A stretch of 64,000 nt of DNA from Dyadobacter sp. Leaf189 (GTDB lineage: Bacteria > Bacteroidota > Bacteroidia > Cytophagales > Spirosomataceae), in the NCBI RefSeq assembly GCF_001424405.1, contig NZ_LMPS01000001.1, positions 2,166,066 through 2,230,065 on the forward strand. Reading direction: 5' to 3'. This document shows, piece after piece, positions 24,769 through 34,573 of this stretch (the stretch's first letter is position 1; each line of letters opens with the position of its first letter). Below the pieces are notes generated by a model. That model did no database searches and had not been told where the DNA came from. It saw only the letters and a program-made list of their open reading frames with translations. The translations under genes and the position numbers were made by a program.

Positions 24769-26046
24769 ATGTTCAAAATATTTTCCTCACTTCGAAAAGA
24801 GTTCTTACTGCTCATCAATGACAAGACCGGCCTTGCGCTGCTCTTCTTAATGCCGCTGCTCCTCGTTTTTATCATCACCATTATTCAGGATAGTGCGTAC
24901 AAAATGGTCAACGAAAACCAGATCGCATTGTTAGTCGTAAATAAGGATGCGGGAAAGGAAGGAGGAAAGCTGGTGAATACTTTGAAAAAATCGGGTCTTT
25001 TCAAGATTGATTCACAAGATCAGATCGAGCAAAGTGCATTAAAAAAGGAATTGCTGGCGCGGGGAAAGTTGATCGCGCTGTTTATTCCACCCACATTTTC
25101 AGCGGGTCTGGAAAGTAATGCGCAAGATGTTAGCAATATATTAATGCAGGACCTCGGGCTGGAAAGTGATTCCACAACGCGGGAAAAGGTGGATATGCCG
25201 AGGCTCGCTTTTTATCACGATCCGGTTTTGCAGGAGAATTACAGCCAGTCAGTCATGGGGATAATCCAGTCTTACATGGGTATGATTGAAAACTCGCTGA
25301 TGATCGACAGGATGTACGCGAGTATGGACCTTGGTAATAAATCAGAAGTACTGAAAGAGAAGATGATATCGAACCGCGTGAAAATCGATCCGATCGTAGC
25401 GAGCAACAATAACTCAACAGTACTGCCTAATTCGACGCAGCATAACGTACCTGCCTGGACCATTTTTGCGATGTTTTTTATGGTGGTTTCCCTGGGCAGC
25501 AACATTGTAAAAGAACGGATAAACGGAAGCTTCCTGAGGTTGAAGACGATGCCGACCACATTTATGCTGGTGATGTTCAGCAAAATGGCCATTTACGTTA
25601 TGGTGGCTGTTTTGCAGGTTGCACTCACATTTTCAATGGGAATATGGATCTTGCCCCGGCTGGGATTACCGCAGCTTACCGTTCCTGAAAATCTGATCGC
25701 ACTCCTGGCCGTAACCTTCGTGAGCAGTATGGCGGCAGTAAGCTATGCATTGATGATCGGCGCATTTGCCAGAACAGAGCAGCAGGCCAATGGATTCGGC
25801 GCCATTTCCATTATTATTTTCGGTGCAATCGGCGGGATCCTGGTACCTACGTTTGTGATGCCCGCATTCATGCAGACAGCCAGCAATTTTTCGCCGCTGC
25901 ACTGGTGTCTCGAAGGCTTTTATGTATTGTTCCTGAAAGGCGGCAGCTGGCGCGAGCTCGGACTGGTTTTTTCATTTTTAGGTATTTTTATACTGATTTG
26001 TCAGCTGGCGACATATTTTAAACTTCGGATCGAAAGAATTCTTTAA
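24769..26046 (+). CDS. ABC-2 type exporter permease
   Basis: 425 residues: one transmembrane segment near the start (FLMPLLLVFIITII), a large extracytoplasmic domain (about 45-230), then about five membrane helices in the C-terminal half (from IFAMFFMVVSLGSNIV to the end LGIFILICQLATYF). This is the layout of ABC-2 family permeases such as YhgE/YbhR types. It follows its ATPase gene directly. Confidence 0.9.
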   Translation: MFKIFSSLRKEFLLLINDKTGLALLFLMPLLLVFIITIIQDSAYKMVNENQIALLVVNKDAGKEGGKLVNTLKKSGLFKIDSQDQIEQSALKKELLARGKLIALFIPPTFSAGLESNAQDVSNILMQDLGLESDSTTREKVDMPRLAFYHDPVLQENYSQSVMGIIQSYMGMIENSLMIDRMYASMDLGNKSEVLKEKMISNRVKIDPIVASNNNSTVLPNSTQHNVPAWTIFAMFFMVVSLGSNIVKERINGSFLRLKTMPTTFMLVMFSKMAIYVMVAVLQVALTFSMGIWILPRLGLPQLTVPENLIALLAVTFVSSMAAVSYALMIGAFARTEQQANGFGAISIIIFGAIGGILVPTFVMPAFMQTASNFSPLHWCLEGFYVLFLKGGSWRELGLVFSFLGIFILICQLATYFKLRIERIL

Positions 26047-26081
26047 GTTTGGCTAGCGTAGCAGCGCATTTAACTATTTAT

Positions 26082-26348
26082 ATGGACATAGAAAGCTTGA
26101 AGCCCATTTTGAAGGGCCAAATTGTACAGTATTTGAATTTACTAGACGTTAATCCTCAGGATATCAAAGATGACGAACCACTTTTCGGCGGCGATCTCGG
26201 CCTTGATTCCATTGACTCGCTTGAATTGGTAGTACTTCTTGAAAGAGAATACGGGATCAAGATCACCAACCCGGCTGAGGGAAGAAAAATACTTGTAGAC
26301 GTAAACCGAATGGCGGAATATATTCTTGCCAACACGAAAACCGCCTGA
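26082..26348 (+). CDS. Acyl carrier protein
   Basis: 88 residues with the acyl carrier fold and the phosphopantetheine site in GLDSIDSLEL (Ser43). The ATG at 26082 gives the usual length; the open frame goes up to a TTG at 26049 without conserved residues. It is between the ABC permease and the ketosynthase. The protein should hold the growing chain used by the ketosynthase and DarB, and it is probably armed by the divergent PPTase at 13065. Confidence 0.9.
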   Translation: MDIESLKPILKGQIVQYLNLLDVNPQDIKDDEPLFGGDLGLDSIDSLELVVLLEREYGIKITNPAEGRKILVDVNRMAEYILANTKTA

Positions 26349-26349
26349 T

Positions 26350-27546
26350 ATGAGGAAAGTGCTGGTTACGGGAATGGGAGTTATTTCGGCGATAGGGGAG
26401 AACCTGCATGAAAACCATCAAAGCCTGCGCGCAGGTGTCACCGGAATAGGTAAAGCTGCCCGGTTTGAATCACAGTACGCCGCATTGCTGCCTTTTGGAG
26501 AATGCAAAACGAGTAACGAATCTTTAAAAGCAATGCTCGGGCTTGAAAATAGCCTGGGATATACACGTACCTGCCTGCTCGCCAGCAAAGCTTTTGATGA
26601 GGCGGTAAATGATGCCGGTTTAACACAAGAACAGCTTTCTGACTTTACTACTGCATTTATATCAGCCAGTACAGTAGGCGGAATGTGCCTCACAGACCAG
26701 CTTTATGACGATGCCAACCTGAAATCCAGCGGCTCCGAATACCTCGACGCTTACAGTTGCGCCTCGCATACGCTTAAAATTATTGATCATTACAAAATCA
26801 GGGGATTTACCGATACGATCAATACGGCTTGTTCTTCCTCTGCCAATGCCATTATGCTCGGAGCGCGGTTGATTCGCTCCGGCCGGGCGACCCGCGTGAT
26901 CGTCGGTGGGGTAGATAGTCTCGCCAAATACACGGTCAACGGCTTCAATGCATTAAAAATTCTGTCCGGCTCTGCGTGTAAGCCTTTTGACGAGAACCGG
27001 GATGGTTTGAACCTCGGGGAAGGAGCGGCGTATCTGGTACTTGAAACCGAAGAGAGCGCAGCAGGTAAAAAGGTGTATGCCGAGGTGGCAGGTTATGGCA
27101 ATGCAAATGACGCGCACCATCCTTCTGCAATGTCTGACGAAGCCACTGGTGCAATCCGCTGCATGCGTGAGGCTGTGGAGACGGCGGGTATCGCATTTGA
27201 GCAGATCAATTATGTGAATGCCCACGGTACCGGCACGAAAAACAACGACGACGTAGAGTTATTCGGTCTGCATCAGCTTTTTGAGCAAATCCCGCCTTAC
27301 AGTTCTACAAAATCTTTCACAGGACATACCCTGGGCGCAGCCGGCGCGCTGGAAGCAATTTTTAGTATCCTGAGCATTGTTCACTCCGAACTTTATCCGA
27401 GTCTGAGCATTGAGGTGCCGGTTACTACTTACGACCGGGTCCCCATTTTAAGTTTTGAAGAGGGGCAGCAGATCAATTATGTGCTATCCAATTCTTTTGG
27501 TTTCGGCGGCAATTGTACTTCCCTGATTTTCGGAAGCGTCAATTAG
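26350..27546 (+). CDS. FabF-like beta-ketoacyl-ACP synthase
   Basis: 398 residues with the KAS I/II catalytic set: Cys in [11 protein letters not shown] (C161), His in VNAHGTGT (H292) and His in [11 protein letters not shown] (H326). This is a chain-elongating ketosynthase. It is 1 base after the carrier-protein gene and is the last gene of the cluster. The in-frame start at 26326 is inside the carrier gene and adds nothing conserved. The gene overlaps the convergent methylmalonyl-CoA mutase gene by 4 bases. Confidence 0.93.
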   Translation: MRKVLVTGMGVISAIGENLHENHQSLRAGVTGIGKAARFESQYAALLPFGECKTSNESLKAMLGLENSLGYTRTCLLASKAFDEAVNDAGLTQEQLSDFTTAFISASTVGGMCLTDQLYDDANLKSSGSEYLDAYSCASHTLKIIDHYKIRGFTDTINTACSSSANAIMLGARLIRSGRATRVIVGGVDSLAKYTVNGFNALKILSGSACKPFDENRDGLNLGEGAAYLVLETEESAAGKKVYAEVAGYGNANDAHHPSAMSDEATGAIRCMREAVETAGIAFEQINYVNAHGTGTKNNDDVELFGLHQLFEQIPPYSSTKSFTGHTLGAAGALEAIFSILSIVHSELYPSLSIEVPVTTYDRVPILSFEEGQQINYVLSNSFGFGGNCTSLIFGSVN

Positions 27547-29687
27547 TGCGCTTCCATCAGCGTATTAAGAATTTTTTGCGCAGCTACCGAAATGATAGTT
27601 CCCGGCCCGAAAACACCTTTTACTCCTGCATCATATAAAAACTGGTAATCCTGCGGAGGAATTACTCCGCCCGCAATCACCATAATATCCGGCCGGCCGA
27701 TTGCCTCCAATGCATTGATCAATTCAGGGATCAATGTTTTATGCCCGGCTGCAAGGCTCGACGCGCCTATGATGTGCACATCATTCTCTGCTGCCTGCAT
27801 TGCTACCTCTTGCGGAGTTTGAAAAAGAGGCCCGATATCTACGTCAAAACCCAGGTCAGCGAAACTGGTAGCAATAACCTTCGCACCTCTGTCGTGACCA
27901 TCCTGTCCCATTTTTGCCACCAGAATTCTGGGCCGGCGGCCTTCCATTTCAGCAAACTGATCGGAGAGCTGGCGGGCGAGGCGAAAGTTTTCGTCATCTG
28001 AAACTTCTGCGCTGTACACACCTGATATAGATCTGATGGTGGATTTATACCTTCCAAAATGATTTTCCATAGCTTCTGAAATTTCGCCCAATGTAGCCCG
28101 TTTGCGCGCCGCATCTACTGCCAGTGCCAGCAAATTGGCGCTCATATCTTTTCCCCCCGGCTGTGCGCAGGCGAGTGTGATTGCTTCCAATGCTGACTGA
28201 ACTTCCTCCTGACTCCGGTGTGCCCGGAGTTTGTTCAATGCATTAATTTGCGCCTCTCTGACGGCCTGGTTGTCTATTTCAAGCAGCTCAATGCTGTGCT
28301 GCTCCGTTGATCGGAATTTGTTCACACCTACAATGATATCCTTGCCCGAATCAATGCGTGCCTGCTTTCTCGCCGCTGCTTCTTCGATCCGCATCTTTGG
28401 TAGCCCGGTCTCGATCGCGCGTGTCATGCCGCCAATTGCTTCCACTTCTTCGACGAGTTGCCACGCTTTTTCAACCAGCTCGCCGGTAAGATACTCCACA
28501 TAGTAGGAGCCGCCCCACGGATCGACGGACTTGCAGATATCAGTTTCATATTGGATAAACAGTTGTGTATTTCGGGCGATTCTCGCTGAGAAGTCGGTAG
28601 GAAGCGCCATTGCTTCGTCCAGCGAATTGGTATGTAGCGACTGTGTGTGCCCCATCACCGCCGCCATGGCTTCAATGGTTGTGCGGGTGACATTGTTAAA
28701 TGGATCCTGCTCGGTAAGACTGTACCCGCTTGTCTGGCAGTGTGTCCGCAGCGCCATTGATTTTTCTTTCGCCGGGTTGAAGCCTTTCACAATTTTTGAC
28801 CACAATAATCTTCCCGCGCGCATCTTGGCGATTTCCATAAAGTGGTTCATGCCAATTCCCCAGAAGAACGACAGCCGCGGCGCAAAATCGTCGACCGGAA
28901 TACCCGCAGCAATACCTGTTCTGATGTATTCAAGTCCGTCCGCGAGTGTGTATGCGAGTTCAAGGTGTGCAGGTGCGCCAGCTTCGTGCATGTGGTACCC
29001 GCTGATGCTGATTGAATTGAACTTTGGCATAAAGCGTGACGTATACGCAAATATGTCCCCTACAATCCGCATGGATGCAGCGGGCGGATATATATAGGTA
29101 TTGCGTACCATAAACTCTTTCAAAATGTCATTCTGAATGGTTCCAGAGAGCTTTTCAGGAGAAACACCCTGCTCTTCGGCAGCGACAATAAAAAACGCCA
29201 TAATAGGAATTACCGCGCCATTCATGGTCATCGATACAGACATTTGATCCAGCGGGATCTGATCAAAAAGCGCCTTCATATCTTCAACTGAATCAATCGC
29301 AACTCCGGCTTTACCCACGTCGCCCGTCACTCTTGGATGGTCAGAATCGTAACCCCGGTGCGTTGCCAGGTCAAATGCAACTGATAGTCCCTTTTGTCCG
29401 GCCGCCAGATTACGTCTGTAAAATGCATTCGACTCGGCTGCTGTGGAAAAGCCTGCATACTGGCGGACTGTCCAGGGGCGGTCGAGATACATGCTCGCGT
29501 AAGGTCCGCGCAGGAAAGGAGCTTTCCCCGCTCCGAAATGCAGGTGACCAGCCGATGCAGTATCTCCTGCATTAAAATAGGAGGCGAGCCGGATTCCCTC
29601 GCGCGTGGTACCTGTTTTATCCTGCGTTACTACGGGAGCTGCATTGCCTGTATGTTGATCCGAAACTTTTCTAAAATCAGGTTTCAT
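27543..29687 (-). CDS. mutB: Methylmalonyl-CoA mutase, catalytic (large) subunit
   Basis: 714 residues. The N-terminal TIM-barrel has the typical [19 protein letters not shown] and [10 protein letters not shown] segments; the C-terminal cobalamin-binding domain has the DGHDRGAKV motif (the His is the cobalt ligand) and GASSLAAGH. The enzyme interconverts succinyl-CoA and (R)-methylmalonyl-CoA with adenosylcobalamin. It starts 4 bases inside the end of the small-subunit gene, so the two are translated together. Confidence 0.96.
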   Translation of the reverse strand: MKPDFRKVSDQHTGNAAPVVTQDKTGTTREGIRLASYFNAGDTASAGHLHFGAGKAPFLRGPYASMYLDRPWTVRQYAGFSTAAESNAFYRRNLAAGQKGLSVAFDLATHRGYDSDHPRVTGDVGKAGVAIDSVEDMKALFDQIPLDQMSVSMTMNGAVIPIMAFFIVAAEEQGVSPEKLSGTIQNDILKEFMVRNTYIYPPAASMRIVGDIFAYTSRFMPKFNSISISGYHMHEAGAPAHLELAYTLADGLEYIRTGIAAGIPVDDFAPRLSFFWGIGMNHFMEIAKMRAGRLLWSKIVKGFNPAKEKSMALRTHCQTSGYSLTEQDPFNNVTRTTIEAMAAVMGHTQSLHTNSLDEAMALPTDFSARIARNTQLFIQYETDICKSVDPWGGSYYVEYLTGELVEKAWQLVEEVEAIGGMTRAIETGLPKMRIEEAAARKQARIDSGKDIIVGVNKFRSTEQHSIELLEIDNQAVREAQINALNKLRAHRSQEEVQSALEAITLACAQPGGKDMSANLLALAVDAARKRATLGEISEAMENHFGRYKSTIRSISGVYSAEVSDDENFRLARQLSDQFAEMEGRRPRILVAKMGQDGHDRGAKVIATSFADLGFDVDIGPLFQTPQEVAMQAAENDVHIIGASSLAAGHKTLIPELINALEAIGRPDIMVIAGGVIPPQDYQFLYDAGVKGVFGPGTIISVAAQKILNTLMEAH

Positions 29688-31072
29688 AGCGTTTTCCGTT
29701 GATTTTGGAACATTTCAGATAAAGAAGTATCACGAAGCAGGCGCAGTTTTGCAGGATTACTTTCGGATGTTTGTGCTGCCTCAACCGGGTTGGATTCAGG
29801 TTCGGTAAAACGATTTACACCGATCATTACCCCGCCGTTTTCCAGCATATCAAGTTTCTTTTTTGCCGAATCGCGCAGCAGATCCTGTATATACCCCTCC
29901 TGAAAGCACTTGATCAATCCGCCTTTGTCTTCCATTTCAACAAAAAGCGCCCAGGCTGCATTTGACAATGCAATGGACATTTGTTCAATCGCATAGGAAC
30001 CACCAGCCGGGTCAGCCACGACATTCAGGCCACTTTCATAGGAAAGAACGGACGATATGTTTCGCGCAATCCGGGAAGAAAGTTCGGTTTCTTTGGTAAG
30101 GTGACTATCAAATCCCTCAATCGTTAATGCATCGCAGCCACCTGTCACGGCGCTCATCACCTCGCTGCTTGCACGGATGATATTGGTGTAGCTGGCAGTA
30201 GCTGAATGGTAAAAAGAGGAAGTTTTTGCGTGTATAAGCGGCTTTGTTTTTTCAAAAGAAAGATCATAGGCTGCGGCAACTTTCCGAAGCAAATATCGCA
30301 AAGCTCTCAGCTTGGCTATCTCTGTCAAATATTGGGTACCTATGGAAACGGAGCAGAAAACGCTGTTAAATGCTTTTATAGGTGAAATACCAGCTTCGGT
30401 AAGCAAGTCCATGTAGGTGACCAGCGCGCCAAGCGTACATGCGAGCTCCTGCACCGGATCAGCGCCATTGTTATGGTAAATGTGCGATTCCACCATCAAT
30501 GGACGGAATTCGCCTCCTTCTTTGGTTTGGCAAAACGAAATTACCGGCTTCATTGCTTCTGCCAGGTTAGACCCGGTACGCATCCAGCATGCGATGGGAT
30601 CGTGGGCTATACCGCCCTTGACGAGATACCCGGTGTTATTGGTAATTGCATCGAAAAGCAATGTTACGGGTTGGGTTGTTTGAAAGTAAACCGGATTGTC
30701 ATTCAGTTTGACATGGTGCAGCAGCAGCGCGATTTCGGCAGTATCCGGTTGTGTATTCTGAAAGTCTATGATAATACCGTCTGCGCCCTGACTCAAAGCC
30801 TCCCTTATACTTGCATTGGTTTCCGCCGGAGTAGCAAGTTTGAGTCGCGGAAGATTAAGCCAGCCGGGTACCAGCTTCTGGCAGTTCCGCATTTGTTCAA
30901 CCTCCTCCGGGTTCAGGATATCTGCGGTTGCATATGCATTTGTGGATACGCCGGGTGCCAGCGACCAGTGCTTCAAGATATCAAATTTTGCACCGAGCTC
31001 TGCCTCAGCCTGCTTTGTCCAGCTGTCGTAGCCAGTTGGTTCAAATTCTGAAAAAAGTGAAGCTGGATTCAT
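29684..31072 (-). CDS. mutA: Methylmalonyl-CoA mutase, small subunit
   Basis: 462 residues from the ATG at 31072; the open frame extends 12 codons upstream to 31108. The mutase TIM-barrel can be followed (for example [21 protein letters not shown] and [12 protein letters not shown]), but no cobalamin-binding DxHxxG motif is present, so it ends before that domain. This fits a non-catalytic partner subunit. It is shorter than the better-known MutA chains with a degenerate C-terminal domain. It forms an operon with mutB. Confidence 0.9.
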   Translation of the reverse strand: MNPASLFSEFEPTGYDSWTKQAEAELGAKFDILKHWSLAPGVSTNAYATADILNPEEVEQMRNCQKLVPGWLNLPRLKLATPAETNASIREALSQGADGIIIDFQNTQPDTAEIALLLHHVKLNDNPVYFQTTQPVTLLFDAITNNTGYLVKGGIAHDPIACWMRTGSNLAEAMKPVISFCQTKEGGEFRPLMVESHIYHNNGADPVQELACTLGALVTYMDLLTEAGISPIKAFNSVFCSVSIGTQYLTEIAKLRALRYLLRKVAAAYDLSFEKTKPLIHAKTSSFYHSATASYTNIIRASSEVMSAVTGGCDALTIEGFDSHLTKETELSSRIARNISSVLSYESGLNVVADPAGGSYAIEQMSIALSNAAWALFVEMEDKGGLIKCFQEGYIQDLLRDSAKKKLDMLENGGVMIGVNRFTEPESNPVEAAQTSESNPAKLRLLRDTSLSEMFQNQRKTL

Positions 31073-31105
31073 CGTGCAACCGGAATGAAGAGAAACGGAC
31101 CAGGG

Positions 31106-31113
31106 CAAAACTA
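31106..31113 (-). promoter_or_regulatory. Possible -7 element for the mutase operon
   Basis: Minus-strand TAGTTTTG (CAAAACTA on plus) fits TAnnTTTG, 34 bases before the mutA ATG. A -33 element at the right distance is not clear. Confidence 0.3.
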
Positions 31114-31248
31114 AACAATTGAGCCAATATTTTGTGCCTCAAACACCTACGGAATTAAGCGCGTGCAGCTCCGATTTTAAATGCGAGGTTTTTATCCATT
31201 GGCTTGGAGTTCGGTCATATTGATACTAAATTGAACCCTGGACCAATC

Positions 31249-31277
31249 TTGACAGATCAGGTATTTTTATATCTTTG
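31249..31277 (+). promoter_or_regulatory. Likely dnaA promoter
   Basis: TTG at 31249-31251 and TATCTTTG at 31270-31277, 18 bases apart, fit the Bacteroidota -33/-7 pattern and lie just before dnaA. The 233 bases between mutA and dnaA hold only this and the mutA element; a single TTATCCATT at 31194-31202 resembles a DnaA box, but one copy is not evidence for an origin. Confidence 0.6.
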
Positions 31278-31305
31278 CCGTCCCTTAAACAAGAACATCT
31301 GAGTT

Positions 31306-32748
31306 TTGGTTAGTTACACATTGGAAAGAGTAAAAGCAAATACAGAAGTAGACCATGTCTGGGATGCCTGCCTGAGGATTGTTCAGCAGCATGTTCCGGA
31401 GGAAAGTTTCAAGACGTGGTTCGAGCCTATCCGACCACTGCGGCTGTATGGAAAAGTACTTACGATCCAGGTTCCGAGCCAGTTTTTTTACGAATGGCTG
31501 GAAGATAACTACGTTAATCTGCTCAGAAAAGCGCTTGATTACGCAATTGGACGCGACGGAATGCTTGAATACTCCATTATCGTTGATAAAGGAAATGAAA
31601 AGCACCAGCCGCTGACCATGAATGTGTCGACGCCCAAGTCGCCTAACTACTCAAAGCCGGACAACTTCGTTACAGATCCCCGGCTGGGTTCCAACCATAA
31701 GGAAAAGGACCAGGATTCCATGAACCTGGACACTTACCTGAACCCCAATTATTCATTCGACAATTTTATTGAGGGAGATTGTAACCGCCTTGCACGCTCG
31801 GCTGGATTTGCAGTAGCGCAGCGGCCGGGGTTGACTTCTTTCAACCCACTGATGATGTACGGAGGTGTGGGATTGGGTAAAACGCACCTGGTACAGGCGA
31901 TCGGGAACTACATTATGAACCACTATGAGAATAAGCTGGTACTGTATGTTTCCTCCGAAAAATTTACAAATCAGTTTATAAACTCGATCAAAAACAACAC
32001 GTTGCAGGATTTTACGGACTTTTATATGAAAGTCGATGTACTTGCGATTGACGACGTGCAGTTTTTGTCAGGTAAAGAAAAAACGCAGGATACCTTTTTC
32101 CATATATTCAACCACCTGCACCAGCTCGGCAAGCAGATCATTATGACGAGTGACCGCCCGCCGAGGGAATTACAAGGCTTGCAGGACCGTCTGCTTTCGC
32201 GTTTTAAATGGGGTTTGACAGCTGATTTACAGGCGCCTGACTACGAAACAAGGATTGCGATTATCCAGAAGAAAATCCAGTCGGAAGGAATTTACATTGA
32301 CTATGATGTGATTGAATACATCGCGCACAGCGTGAATTCCAACGTAAGGGAGCTGGAAGGTGTGATCGTATCGTTGATGGCACAGGCTTCTTTGACCAGG
32401 CGCGAGATTGATGTGGAACTTGCTAAGAATACGCTCAAAAACATCGTGATGAATGAGAGCAAGGAGGTTACCATCGACACAATTCAGGAGGTAATCGCCG
32501 ACTTCTTCCAGGTTACCATTGCAGATTTGAAAAGCAAGAGCAGGAAGAAGGAAGTGGTATATCCGCGTCAGCTGGCTATGTTTCTTGCCAAAGAGTATAC
32601 AGATCTTCCATTGAAGTCCATTGGGTACCATTTTGGGGGCCGCGATCACTCTACGGTGATCCACTCCATTCAAAGTATTAATCTCCTGATGGACGAAACT
32701 CCGGACGTGGAAGAAACTTTACAGAAGCTCCGCAGTTACTTTAAGTAG
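31306..32748 (+). CDS. dnaA: Chromosomal replication initiator DnaA
   Basis: 480 residues with the four DnaA domains: N-terminal (VWDACLRIVQQHVPEESFKTWF), a linker, the AAA+ domain with Walker A GGVGLGKTH (186-194) and Walker B VLAIDDVQFL, and the C-terminal DNA-binding domain with GGRDHSTVIHS. DnaA opens the origin and starts replication. A stop codon sits in frame at 31300, so the start must be the TTG at 31306 or a later TTG at 31321; there is no ATG in the N-terminal region. No dnaN or gyrB is next to it; gene order is unusual for dnaA. Confidence 0.96.
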   Translation: MVSYTLERVKANTEVDHVWDACLRIVQQHVPEESFKTWFEPIRPLRLYGKVLTIQVPSQFFYEWLEDNYVNLLRKALDYAIGRDGMLEYSIIVDKGNEKHQPLTMNVSTPKSPNYSKPDNFVTDPRLGSNHKEKDQDSMNLDTYLNPNYSFDNFIEGDCNRLARSAGFAVAQRPGLTSFNPLMMYGGVGLGKTHLVQAIGNYIMNHYENKLVLYVSSEKFTNQFINSIKNNTLQDFTDFYMKVDVLAIDDVQFLSGKEKTQDTFFHIFNHLHQLGKQIIMTSDRPPRELQGLQDRLLSRFKWGLTADLQAPDYETRIAIIQKKIQSEGIYIDYDVIEYIAHSVNSNVRELEGVIVSLMAQASLTRREIDVELAKNTLKNIVMNESKEVTIDTIQEVIADFFQVTIADLKSKSRKKEVVYPRQLAMFLAKEYTDLPLKSIGYHFGGRDHSTVIHSIQSINLLMDETPDVEETLQKLRSYFK

Positions 32749-32794
32749 AAACCGACGTCTAAAGGACAGATATTTCATTTGATCCTTTTTTTCG

Positions 32795-33772
32795 ATGTCA
32801 CCCATCCTGCTTACCCGCACTCAAATTGACGATGCCGCCTGGAATGCGTTAATTCAGGATTCTCCGCAATGCGTCATTTACGCTTTTACCTACTATCTCG
32901 ATATTGTCTGCCTGGATTGGAAGGCGCTGGTTTACTCTGATAACCGGGGATACCAGGCCATTATGCCGCTTCCGGTCAGAAAAAGTTTCGGTGTTGAAAT
33001 CCTGTATCAACCCCTTTTCTGTCAGTACCTGGGCATTTTCTCACGCGAACCACTTACAAGCGAACAAGCTGAGGTTTTCCTGAAAGCAGTATCCCGTGAG
33101 TACAGTTACATATCGGCTTATCATTTTAATCCCGAAAATGAACCGCTGTTGCGCGGGCTCTCGGATCGTTTCCCCGAGTTTTGCATTCATTCAAATACCA
33201 CGCACTGGCTTGATCTCAATCAGCGTTACAGCGAACTCACGGCGGCCTTTAAAAAGGATAGCAGGAGGAATTTGAGAAAAGCCTGGGAAGCACAATGGAA
33301 ACTTGTTGTAAGTACCAATATTCACCCACTTATCTACCTTTTTGTTTCTAATCATTCCAGAAAAATCCCAGGCGGAGTTAACCCAAATGCATATAATCTG
33401 CTTGAAGCATTGTATCAGGCACTCAACGTGCGTGCGCAGGCTGAACTTTGGTATGCAGCCAGGGAAGGCAAAATACACGCAGGCATTTTGCTTGTGAAAA
33501 GTGGGGGTAGGGTGATTTATCTGTTCAATGCGGCTGACGAAACAGGCCGGCGGGAGCACGCGAGGACTTTCCTGCTGGATCAGTACTTTCGGGAATTTTG
33601 CCCGGGTAGTCAGGTTTTAGACTTTGAGAGTCCGGAGGTGGATTCTGTTGCTTCTTTTTACAAAAGTTTTGGAAGCAAGGAGATACCTTTTCCTGCTATA
33701 CGCAAAAACAAGCTTCCATTCCCATTGCGGCAAGTTCAGGAATGGAGACGAAACAGACTTAAAACCACTTGA
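32795..33772 (+). CDS. GNAT-fold acyltransferase, FemAB/BioF2-like
   Basis: 325 residues, no signal peptide. The sequence shows the peptidoglycan-type acyltransferase layout: an N-terminal half starting QIDDAAWNALIQ, the LFCQYLGIFSR segment, KKDSRRNLRKA basic helix and a GKIHAGILLVKSGGRVIYLFNAAD strand pattern in the second half. Such enzymes transfer aminoacyl or acyl groups to an amine. The substrate is unknown. Its 3' end overlaps the DUF3108 gene by 14 bases. Confidence 0.7.
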   Translation: MSPILLTRTQIDDAAWNALIQDSPQCVIYAFTYYLDIVCLDWKALVYSDNRGYQAIMPLPVRKSFGVEILYQPLFCQYLGIFSREPLTSEQAEVFLKAVSREYSYISAYHFNPENEPLLRGLSDRFPEFCIHSNTTHWLDLNQRYSELTAAFKKDSRRNLRKAWEAQWKLVVSTNIHPLIYLFVSNHSRKIPGGVNPNAYNLLEALYQALNVRAQAELWYAAREGKIHAGILLVKSGGRVIYLFNAADETGRREHARTFLLDQYFREFCPGSQVLDFESPEVDSVASFYKSFGSKEIPFPAIRKNKLPFPLRQVQEWRRNRLKTT

Positions 33773-34562
33773 TCTCCTGTTTCAGTCCGCGGTAGGATTT
33801 CAAATCCATTTCAAGCGAACCGATTTTGAGTTCTACTTCTGCTTTCAATGGAATTTTATTCACATCATCAGTCACCCAAAGTCGCATTGCGCCTTCGTCT
33901 TTGAAGAATTTGTTGGTGGGGATCAATGGATTGATCCGCAACGCTTTTGCTCTTCCGAACTTGGTTTTGACCACATCCTTGCCTACATACCGCACACGCA
34001 GCTTGTAAACCTCTCCATCGAAAAATGTAGGCACTTCGATAATCTCACCCTCATTCACTTTATCAAAGTTGATCGTACGCAGAAAGTAATACCCGCTAAT
34101 GATATCGTGGATGTTATTAGGAACAGTAAAAGTTTTCGTTTCTTCTTTCACACTTGCAATTGCCTGATCGCGGTTGTGGTTGAAGATAACCTTCTCGTCT
34201 TTCCGGTACTTGTTTTCCTGGATCTGCCGCTCAAACATCTGGGGAAGAATCGCCGTAGTATCAATGTAAGAACGCCAGGTATCACGGACTTTGGAAATCA
34301 GGTCAAATGCGCCGACTGTCCGACCCGTCACATTCACCCGGTAACAGGGCCGGTTATTGATCATCGAAATGTTCTTTCCGACTTCCACTTTTGCTTCGGC
34401 TGCATTAATAAACCCGTAATGGACGCGGTACTCAACGCGTTCTCCCATTCCGAAGCTTTTGTTCGCTACCACGCGCATATCTGCGGCTTTGTCTTCCAGC
34501 TGCCTGAAAGAGAAAAATAGTAGCATTGTCAATATGGCTAATAAACAACTGGCTTTCTTCAT
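33759..34562 (-). CDS. DUF3108 domain-containing exported protein
   Basis: 267 residues with a signal peptide (MKKASCLLAILTMLLFFSF). The mature part is beta-rich, with GERVEYRVHYGFINAAEAKVEVG and RVRYVGKDVVKTKFGRAKALRINP that define DUF3108. The family is periplasmic and of unknown function. It is just downstream of the predicted aminopeptidase gene on the same strand (11-base gap), so they may be one transcript. Confidence 0.85.
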   Translation of the reverse strand: MKKASCLLAILTMLLFFSFRQLEDKAADMRVVANKSFGMGERVEYRVHYGFINAAEAKVEVGKNISMINNRPCYRVNVTGRTVGAFDLISKVRDTWRSYIDTTAILPQMFERQIQENKYRKDEKVIFNHNRDQAIASVKEETKTFTVPNNIHDIISGYYFLRTINFDKVNEGEIIEVPTFFDGEVYKLRVRYVGKDVVKTKFGRAKALRINPLIPTNKFFKDEGAMRLWVTDDVNKIPLKAEVELKIGSLEMDLKSYRGLKQEIKWF

Positions 34563-34573
34563 TTTACAGACAA

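Noticed and set aside
31109..31305. Chromosomal origin next to dnaA
   Set aside because: Only one DnaA-box-like 9-mer (TTATCCATT) is found, no cluster and no AT-rich unwinding repeat array.
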